From contig KB293691.1 of NCBI GenBank assembly GCA_000328365.1, positions 29,586 through 93,585 of the forward strand: DNA of 64,000 nucleotides, read 5' to 3'. This document shows positions 1 through 8,700 of the stretch, piece after piece. Source of the DNA: Capitella teleta. Taxonomy: Eukaryota; Annelida; Polychaeta; Capitellidae. Under the pieces are notes generated by a model. That model was not told the DNA's origin and made no database searches. It saw only the letters and a list, made by a program, of their open reading frames with translations. Every line of letters starts with the position of its first letter. Position 1 is the stretch's first letter. The translations under genes and the position numbers were made by a program.

Positions 1-1490
1 AATAATGTTATTATTAATAATTATAGCACCTGATTATTCCGTCAGAGCCTATACTCTTCAATTCAGGAATCTACCCTTTTAGAGAGAGAGAGAGACTTCA
101 TTTATTTCTCTCGTGCTTCATATACAATGTGACAAATAAAGAAAAAAAAAGGTAAATTTATCTTTAAATTTTAAAAATTGATCATGTATATCTCCTTATC
201 ATTCAGATGCCACTTACATTTCTTTTAAATGAATTGAAAATTGCAAAACCTCTGAATTTAGCTCGGCAGAAAGTTCAACATTAATTGCACTCAATGGCCT
301 TTTTTTATGCATTCCATTATTAATCTTTTCTTCTTTAATTAATTTTTGTCCTACTGTTTTCAATTTGTTTTTCTCATTTCATAATTTGTTTTGATCCCAT
401 CATCAAATAAATCTCATGGTTCTCATTCGAAAAACAATTTCTCTCTGTCTCTCTTTCTCTCAACCAAAATACAGAAAAAACAAATTAAAATTAAAATAAT
501 ACGTTTTTCTCAGAAATTTTAGTATCCTTTTGACAAGTACTCGTCCTGTGAAATGTAATGCATTCTACAGAGAATTAGTAGTATTTTATGTAGGCTGACT
601 TACAATGGAGAACGTTATGATTACCATTAAGCCAGAGCCATAACGCACCGGAACTTCACAGAGACTACCGCCAAAAGCTAATCTCGCGAGCATATTTTCA
701 GAGCTGAATTCCTATTGGATGCTCCATCTGTATTACTCCACATCATTGATGATCTCTCACTCCCGTATTTGAATGATGAAAGATACTACCGGTATTTGCT
801 TTCCAAACTTCCCCCCATATGTTAAAGCCATTAACATGTAGCTGAAATGACTATAATTCTGGTATAATTTTGGCTTTGTATCTCCTTAACGGTATGAGAT
901 AGAGTTCTGTTGCAGCGTTTACTTTCATGAACCTTCCTCCAGCTGTATCAGACTCGAGAGTCATTACAGTCGATCAGTGCTGTAGTGATCGATAAACTCT
1001 CAGATATTAGACGATCCTAAGCGCAAGTGATATATAATACTATTATATCACGATATAGCTAGTATTATTAAAGTACAACAATAAAATTATTCTACATGTA
1101 TCTCATATCAATACTAAAGAGGTGGACATATATTGCACATGAAGACAGTGAACTGGAAAACATGCAAGAGGAGGAAGTCATGGATCAAAATATAATAATT
1201 ATTATTGAATAAACGGTTTTATAAAACATATTTTTTTATGTAACATGTTAGGCTGCACATCGCGAATTATGCACCGCAGTCATACCACTAAATAATTATC
1301 TTATAGCTCTTAATTTCACCACAACGTTAAAAAGAACAGTGGCGTAATTTCCGAAATATATTAGCGATATTTATTTGAAGTAATTATTTCCCAATTGTAC
1401 AACAACAAGTAGGCGTTCATTTAGCATTGCAATTTACCCCCGGCAAACCAGGCTATCTCCCTTACACAACAACAAAATGCACGAAGTGAA

Positions 1491-1494
<4 letters not shown>
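1..1494. other. AT-rich non-coding left flank
   Basis: No open frame with recognisable protein similarity was found. A short GA run lies near 80-95. I looked here for a third copy of the receptor module found to the right and saw none. Confidence 0.6.

Positions 1495-1527
<33 letters not shown>
1495..1527 (-). repeat. Oligo-T tract (33 bases; poly-A on the minus strand)
   Basis: An uninterrupted run of T. On the minus strand it is a poly-A run that starts 7 bases after an AATAAA. It could be a slippage-expanded A tract or the tail of a minus-strand retroposon; no target-site duplication was seen. Confidence 0.9.
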
Positions 1528-1528
<1 letters not shown>

Positions 1529-1534
1529 ATAATG

Positions 1535-1540
1535 TTTATT
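1535..1540 (-). terminator. Possible polyadenylation signal for receptor module A
   Basis: AATAAA on the minus strand, the first one after the module A stop codon. It implies a 3' UTR of about 640 bases. The adjacent genomic poly-A run makes it ambiguous. Confidence 0.35.
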
Positions 1541-2182
1541 CAATAATATAGTGAAAACATTCTAATTCTATTATATCTTATTCAAGTAATAATATTACTG
1601 TTTCCATCCTGGTAAACGAACAAGAAGAAAACGTCCAAATCACAACGTAATAATTATGATAGTATGCTAATAGTGCCGTCCATATAAAATGTGACCAACG
1701 GTATAATAATTATGAGTGCCCAGGTCACCAAACACCAACCCATTATGTAACTCATATGGACTACCACTGATGACATATGCAAAACGTGACAAAAGAACTA
1801 ACACCAGTTTCCAAACATATAATTTTAGCTGTACCAGTCACCATATACTGTTGCAACTATGTTTTATGAATGTTTTCTCTTGCACCTTTTGCATTCAAAT
1901 AGTTATTGCATTTTGATGGTGCCTGAACTGCAATAAACGGGTGTATGGTTTAGGCAATATGTAAATACGACACTAACGGAAGATATTCACAAACAAAGGC
2001 GTCACTCAGATCTGCACAAGAACTATGACGCTGATACATATAAGGACCTTTGAGCCAACCAATCAAATACCAATGCCCCAAACTGCAAATCCAATTGTCC
2101 AAAGTAACTATAAATAAAGAACGCATTAAATCTGCTAAGAGCAAGATAACGTCAATATTTGTAGAGATCCTCATCTCATAAC
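1541..2182 (-). other. Probable 3' UTR of receptor module A
   Basis: Lies between the module A stop codon and the first minus-strand AATAAA. No coding signal is visible. Confidence 0.4.
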
Positions 2183-2704
2183 TCAGACGCCATTCACTCC
2201 ATCCGGTTCTGTGGTGGGGAAATAGTAGAGGACCTCTTTCCATGGAAAGATGGTCATCAGGCTGACCAGGATAGCGGTCAGGTATATGAAGAAGAAGAGG
2301 CGGTCAAGAACGAGAGCCACCACCCTCCACTCGAGTGCTATCTTGTTTTGAGACTCTCGGTCGTAGACGCGGTTGGTGAACGCGCGTAAAGCACGCTTGA
2401 TTTCTTTCACGTCGCCTTCGAACATATGTGCATGGACAGGAGAGTGGTCAGGGGTGATGCCATGTCGCTGGTACCGAGGAGCGATGGGACTGTCCCGGGG
2501 ACAGTCGATCGCCGATGATTCCCACTTGTTGTAGGTTAAAACCGGCGAACGGATTCGCTTCTTTCGCTTTTCTTTCCGACCAGAACAGGAAGTGCTGCTG
2601 CCGCCATCGATCACATGCGTCACGTGATCAACATGGCGGGATCTTGGTCGTTTGATTTGCTCGAACTCCATGCAGAACACTCTGGCGAGACCGTAGACTG
2701 CGAT
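2183..2704 (-). CDS. Module A exon: cytoplasmic loop and TM4
   Basis: 522 bases, phase 0, ending in a stop. It begins [10 protein letters not shown] after a pyrimidine-rich acceptor. It encodes a basic intracellular loop (RKEKRKKRI), the amphipathic MA helix with EWR and LDRLFFF, and TM4. The tail after TM4 ([21 protein letters not shown]) is about 18 residues longer than in module B. Confidence 0.95.
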   Translation of the reverse strand: MAVYGLARVFCMEFEQIKRPRSRHVDHVTHVIDGGSSTSCSGRKEKRKKRIRSPVLTYNKWESSAIDCPRDSPIAPRYQRHGITPDHSPVHAHMFEGDVKEIKRALRAFTNRVYDRESQNKIALEWRVVALVLDRLFFFIYLTAILVSLMTIFPWKEVLYYFPTTEPDGVNGV

Positions 2705-3843
2705 CTGAAAAGAGAGTTAAAATACAGCATCACGATCAAGACACATGCCATCGACTACAATTATGATGGTCTCAAAAGTTAACCGTTATTCAATGTCTCC
2801 GTATATACTGCCTCCACGAGCATTCATGTAGCTATGCTTGCGTGAGCATGCAACGTTATTACGAATGTACCAAACGTTTAATTGCATGATACATGTATAA
2901 TATTTCATATCTTTACCCTTTTCAGCCATTCAGGAACTCTATTCTTTTTGTCAGCCCTGTGATAAAGGTTGATAACAATGACAGATAAGAATGACGACAA
3001 AGTGATCAGAATCATGTTGAGGCAAAAGTAAGCTCCTGTGAAATGAACAAAGTTATTCAATACACATCAGTATCATATTAAGTCATCACCAATCAAAGGT
3101 ACAGACGAAGAAGCAGGTGGGGTTGAATCAGCCAAAATTCGCAGCAACAGAAAGAAAGCGACAAAAATGTTCATACCTGTAAAATATGAATCACTGGCTA
3201 AAATCTAAATGAACCCAAAGTACCTACCAAGGATCATCTTTGCAGTCGACTCGGGTGGCAGCCAGAATATAACTAGTGTCAGCACTGACAGTAATACACA
3301 AGGCAGAATAAGTATGAAACTGTAAAACACCGCAAGACGTTTCACTCTGATGGTAAATGTTAAATCAGGGTAAGGTTCCTTGCAGCAGGGGTAGAACTTG
3401 ACATTCTTCTTTGCAGGGTGCTCCATTAAGGTCCACTCGTTGCTGGGAATGTAGTCAGTCACGTCCACTTGCTCTAAGCTATCATAGAAATCAACATCTA
3501 ACTTGAAACCATCGTAGGTCCAACTTCCAAATTTTAGGTGACATTCTTGGGAGTCGTATGGGAAGTATACAATGTCTATAGGACACGTGCTAGAGTAGAT
3601 GGCCATCGGGATCCAGAGGACGGATCCATCGTTCGAGACAACAGCCAGAGCATCACGCTGCTCCTTCAAACGAGTGTCAGCGCTGAGAATAAAAAGCACT
3701 AATTAATTAAGTCAAACGTGATGACACGCTCACTAGTTGTATAAGACGATATCAGGGGTCCAAATCCCGCTCACGGGTACCCGGATGTTGGTTACCCCGC
3801 CGTAGTCTTCAGGATTCCATTTCAGTAAAATGTCGATCCACGA
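2183..3843 (-). CDS. Nicotinic acetylcholine receptor-like alpha subunit, module A (five exons, no head of its own)
   Basis: Five exons (3734-3843, 3228-3682, 3090-3176, 2917-3035, 2183-2704) join in frame with GT-AG borders. They encode a Cys-loop ligand-gated channel from loop A to the C-terminus. Visible landmarks are the loop A motif [10 protein letters not shown], a Cys-loop with 13 residues between its cysteines, loop B GSWTYDG, loop [11 protein letters not shown] with the vicinal cysteines of alpha subunits, TM1, TM2, TM3, an MA helix [15 protein letters not shown] and TM4. Every agonist-contact aromatic in these exons is present. The TM2 entrance reads STAK instead of SGEK, and TM2 has Arg at 16'. 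No signal-peptide or first mature exon lies between this module and module B; the exon at 10300-10493 ends in the matching phase. It could be an alternative 3' module of one gene or a duplicate whose 5' end was lost. Confidence 0.95.
2917..3035 (-). CDS. Module A exon: TM3
   Basis: 119 bases with acceptor cacag and donor gtaaag. It encodes [19 protein letters not shown], then the charged run after TM3 ([15 protein letters not shown]). Its length equals the module B TM3 exon. Confidence 0.95.
3090..3176 (-). CDS. Module A exon: TM2 pore helix
   Basis: 87 bases, symmetric phase 1. It encodes [20 protein letters not shown], then the conserved VPLIG. In the usual numbering it has Val at 9' (Leu in most receptors), Arg at pore-facing 16' and Asp at 20'. 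Module A has one TM2 exon where module B has two. Confidence 0.95.
3228..3682 (-). CDS. Module A exon: ligand-binding domain (Cys-loop, loops B and C) and TM1
   Basis: 455 bases. It holds the Cys-loop ([15 protein letters not shown]), loop B SWTYDGF, loop [12 protein letters not shown], and TM1 ending in IFWLPPES followed by TAK at the intracellular pore mouth. It is about three quarters identical in protein to the module B exon of the same length. Confidence 0.97.
3734..3843 (-). CDS. Module A exon: loop A region
   Basis: 110 bases, the classic length of the equivalent nAChR exon in vertebrates. It starts in phase 0 with [16 protein letters not shown] and ends [10 protein letters not shown] plus two bases. 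Acceptor ctaacag, donor gtgagc. Confidence 0.95.
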
Positions 3844-5171
3844 CTGTTAGAAGAGATAGATACATGCACAGCAATGGTATCAATTGTGCTAGCTAGGGCA
3901 TTAAAAAACGATCTGTGACGGAGCAGAAGCATGTCCTTTCTAAGGTCATCGTTATCTATCACCTACTTACCATTTTCTGGGCTTCTTATATTGTACATTA
4001 GAATAATATATCAGCTCTTAACTCAACCCAGCCTACAGTTGGTTTCCCAGCATATTTCAATTGGTGCATTATTTAGACCTATCTAATACATGACCATACA
4101 TGTATAATGAATATCAAGACGTTGCTGTGTATTTTTCAGCTTAATTGTTTAGGGTACGTCTTAATGGGAAGGTAGGCAGAGAGAAAAAGGTACACACAGT
4201 ATTGGTGGTATTATTGTATTTGTTTATTTTGAGCCTCTCATCCGATGAGCCCCCATCGGGAACCATACACAATTGAAATCATGAGGTATACACATTAATA
4301 CAATGCGTATGAAATGTGAAGCATATACATGCTGCATACGCATTTCAGCTAATGGGTTCTTCGCCTCCAACCGGGCTTTTACAAGATTATTACGATGAAT
4401 AATACGGAATCGCATGCTATGACAAGGTCTGATACAAAACACCAACGCACAACGTTCAACTTGAGTCCAGTACTACTACGAATTTGGGTATTTTGCTTCA
4501 CTGGCATCCTACTGAGAACGGTAACAGAAAATCGGTTAACAAGTCAACATAAACAGCGTCAAGTGTTTAACATAAAAAGACGAAGAGTATTTTTTGGTAC
4601 AACTTGTCAGGACACCCATTTTGTACGGGATTCTGACTTATTGAGCTTGCGTTTCTATGAGTCAGAAACTGCGCGCAGATTCAAAATGTGATCGTACATA
4701 TCCACCCAAAAGGCTTCAAAATAGAGATTGTTTTTGTCGTCTTCTTCAGAATCATGATTCAAATTTGGCGCAGTATTCAACTCACGAGAAACACAAAGCG
4801 CATGTTTATATTTCTCCTTTGATGTGGAGGGCACAAGGGTTACTAAGAGAATTTGTAGACAGAGTGAAAACCAAGTAACGAAGTATAGACATGACCTGAA
4901 ATTAAGATGATATGCACGACTGTTGATGAGTTCTAAAAAGATAGAGATAGTGGATGGTCTATTTACATTATGATACACGACGATTGAAAGAACAGAGGTC
5001 CCCACAATCACGACCAGGCGTTATGATGAACAGCTCAGCAAACAAAATCATAACGTTTCCAGGAAGTCGCTGTAGATTTCGTGGAAAGAGAAGGTTGTCT
5101 GGAGGCATGACGTAGACAAGGATAGAGGAGAGTAACAGCATTGTAGCACCGAATGATAACATACGACGTCG
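3844..5171. other. Spacer between the two receptor modules
   Basis: About 1.3 kb upstream of module A and downstream of module B. Neither strand shows an exon resembling the signal peptide or the first mature exon ([11 protein letters not shown]). It includes a short TTTG microsatellite at its right edge. Confidence 0.6.
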
Positions 5172-5177
5172 TTTATT
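5172..5177 (-). terminator. Polyadenylation signal for receptor module B
   Basis: AATAAA on the minus strand about 115 bases after the module B stop codon, a usual distance. It lies in a TTTG-rich stretch, so chance occurrence is possible. Confidence 0.5.
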
Positions 5178-5292
5178 TGTTTGTGTTTGTTTGTTTGTTT
5201 GTATATAATTATGGAAGATGACTTGACGACCTGTTGGGTTTGTATTTGGGAAAATGGCAAAATGTATGTCGGCATCTGTTTTAATCATATCA

Positions 5293-5790
5293 TCAGCCTC
5301 GGGGGAATATGGTAGCCAATGAAACGACGATTGTGCTAACGTACATGAAGAAGAAAAGTCGGTCGAGCACCCTGGCAACAATCCTCCATTCTTTTGCTAT
5401 TTTCCCTTGCGCGTCTTTCTCGTGAATCCGATTCATATACGTTTTGAGAATTCTCTTTATCTCTCGAATGTCAGTTTCTAGCGCTTGACTATGTAGAGGT
5501 GACCGTGGTTGCTGTGGCTGCTGCTGTTCTTGCGTCGGCAAACTGAAATGTTGTTGTGATCGAGGCGTCGAATTCATGCCGTCTCGATAGTCCATAACAG
5601 GCGGTTGGAACTTGTTGTATTTGAGTTCGGGACATTTGATTTTCTTGCGATCTTTTGTGTGACGCCTGCTATGTGGCGACGTGCATTCTGAGGCATTTGT
5701 GGGCACAGCGTGTCGCTCTGGGGCCCGCGGTGGATCCTGATCTAGAACCTCATTCATGCACATGATACGTGCCAATCCATCGACCATGAT
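5293..5790 (-). CDS. Module B exon: cytoplasmic loop and TM4
   Basis: 498 bases, phase 0, stop TGA. It starts [14 protein letters not shown] and has a basic patch ([11 protein letters not shown]) and a Gln-rich stretch (QEQQQPQQP). It ends with the MA helix [15 protein letters not shown] and TM4, then stops at FPRG. Confidence 0.95.
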   Translation of the reverse strand: MMVDGLARIMCMNEVLDQDPPRAPERHAVPTNASECTSPHSRRHTKDRKKIKCPELKYNKFQPPVMDYRDGMNSTPRSQQHFSLPTQEQQQPQQPRSPLHSQALETDIREIKRILKTYMNRIHEKDAQGKIAKEWRIVARVLDRLFFFMYVSTIVVSLATIFPRG

Positions 5791-8700
5791 CTGAAACGAG
5801 GTGCTCAAAATACGATTTTTTGTTTTTTCAATGACACCATAAACAACCACGTTGTTCTTATCGGGCTTTGTATAGCCCATGTAGTATGAAAGCTTTTAGT
5901 GTCAAGAATGCTTAAGTGAAGGAATATTGATTGTTGGTGCAAGGATGGAGTGACCTACCCTTTTCAGCCACTTAGGTACTCTGCTTTTCTTGTCCCCTCG
6001 GAAGTACAAATTGATGACAATGACTGATAGGAAGGTGGATAAGGTGATAAGGATCATGTTGAGGCAGAAATAAGCTCCTGAAAGAGATCAAATATCCACA
6101 ATTAACACCTGTCATCCAGGGTTGACTAAATTTTAATTAGACACAATTATTGAATCCAGATGACTAGTAGGTGATGGGGATCAGCTAGAAGCAGGTATAT
6201 AGCAACGAAGACTAATCACATTCATGTCAGGACCATCACAAAGTCGATCCGTCTTTCACACCGAAGAAAAACACCCATGCAAGAAACACCAAAGAAAGTA
6301 GTGAAGAATTCAAGATGGGAAGGAATGATTTCATGCTTAAGGAGATAGTGGGGTAACTATGGGAATAAAAGGAAAACAATGTGAAAACATAAAATAGGTA
6401 TACAGAAAGGAAGAGTGCACACATGTACATACCAATGAGAGGTACTGACGAGGCGGCAGGCGGTGTTGAATCAGCCAGTAGGAGGAGCAAAAGGAAAAAG
6501 GCGACGAAAACGTTCATACCTGTTGGTAATTACACACCGTCATCAGTGATATTAAGAGCAAGTAGAAGAACTTAAGGTAGAAGAACAGAAAATAACCAAA
6601 AATGAAAACATGCACAAGGCAAAAGATCACAGCAGCACTAGGGGTGAAGGAGAGGGGGTGTTTGTTAATCCTACTGGGTGACGTCGACGTTGCTGGTTCT
6701 GTGTTTACCTATGAGCGGAATGGAACTCGCAGCAGGAGGCGTAGAATCGGCCAGAAGAAGAAGTAACACGAAGAAGGCCACAAATATATTCATACCTGTT
6801 AAATTAAACATCATCAATCATCATTTTTTATACTGTTTAGCCTCTGACACGCTGGATTTGTTAGTTGATGTACACGTCGTAGCAAAGGAATGCATAAGAG
6901 TGAGCAAGAAAGACAGACAGAGAAAGAGAGAGAGAACATAAAGTGATGAGATGAACATATAAGCAGGAGAGGTGTCATGGATAGGGGTGTCAATAGTGGA
7001 CTATATATCCGATTTAAAATTCGGAAGGCAAAACAAATAAATAATAAAAACATTGAAAATTATAATAATGCGGTGCATTAATCACATCATGCTATAATTA
7101 TTTGTTTCCAAAAGTGCACGTAATAATGCATTTATTTCTTCTAATCAAAGTAAGTGCAAAGATCTTATGATAACAATATGTGCAGCTCGGGATCTCTGCC
7201 TATTATTCATTTCGCCGTAACTGAAACGCCGCCAAATCGAGATCGTCACAAAGCATTGCTGTTTGAGCTGATCTCTGATTCGCTGACTTATACAATAGTT
7301 ATAATGCAATCACTGTTGCAAAATCAAGCATGTCTGGACAGTTGAAAGACGCCCGCCGCCCGCCGCCCGCAATGAGCTGCGCATCGTGTTATAATAGAAT
7401 CTTTGGTGTTTTTTAATTTTATGAAATTCAAGATGTCCTTACCTAGCATCATTTTCGCTGGTGACTCAGGTGGGAGCCAGAAGATGACGAGGGTTAATGA
7501 TGACAGGAGGACGCATGGTAGGATCAGGATATAGTTGTAAAACGCAGCGATACGTTTGAGTACAAGCGTAAAAGTCAGATCAGGGTATGGCTCGTCACAA
7601 CAAGGGTACTGTTTAACGTTCTTGATGGCCGGGTAAGCGAGCAGCTTCCACTCGTTAGATTCGATATAGTCCGTGATGTCCACACTCTCTAAGTCGTCGT
7701 AGAAATCGACATCTAAATTGAAACCATCATAAGTCCAACTTCCGAATTTCATGATGCAAGTTTGCTGGTCGAACGGGAAGTGTGTGATGTCTATGGAACA
7801 GGTGCTTTTGAAGATCGCCATTGGGATCCAGAGTACAGTTCCATCGCTGGACACAACCGCCATTGCCTCTCGATGCTCTCTTAATCGAGTATCGGCGCTG
7901 AAATTAATATCGGCATGGACACAGCTCTAGTGAAATTTAAAGTATCACTCACTAGTTGTATAGGACAATGTCGGGCGTCCAGATCTTGGTTGCGGGAACC
8001 CGCACGTGGTCCACGCCTCCGAAGTCTTGTGGATTCCACTTCAGCAGAATATCATTCCAGAGCTGGAAGTATGACGTCACGATGAATCAATCATAGCCTT
8101 GTAATTTCATAAAGATCTTAAACAACTCGAATGCAGGCAATTTTCATCAACATTTGACTTGTTTATTTGTTTATACAATGAATTATGTTCATCAGGTAAA
8201 CAAGTGTCCGTTTGCTTCTCAGTAATGCTGCTTTCATCTCCATGGTGACGAAAATCCTCCCTGGAAAATAGAACAGAGCTGCTCTAGACATGAGTGCGTT
8301 ATGATGGGCATCATAATGTATTACAATCTACGAGAAATGCAGACATCCGGGGCGTTCTATTTTCCAGTAAGATCTGTATCTACCATGGGTCGTATAATTA
8401 TCGCTCGTTTGCCATTCTACGTGAATCACTTTAAGATTATGCTCACCGTGTATGCAGTGATTGACGAACTGTCCCACAAGGCTCGGTAAAGCCCATTGGA
8501 TTTCATAAGAAAATGTCCATGTCGTTGAATTCATCTTGTCACAATTGATTGATAAGCTGACGATCGCGAAATCCGAGGACGATCTGTATCTTTTCTCTTT
8601 TGATATGATCGACAGGTCCTTTTTGGCGAAATAGACAGTACGTTCTCTATCACAGTGTTGATAAAAATCTCATTTTACACGAAGCTCGTACGATGTGATA

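Noticed and set aside
1-2182. Search for a third receptor module downstream of module A
   Set aside because: No TM2, TM3 or ligand-binding motif was seen on either strand.
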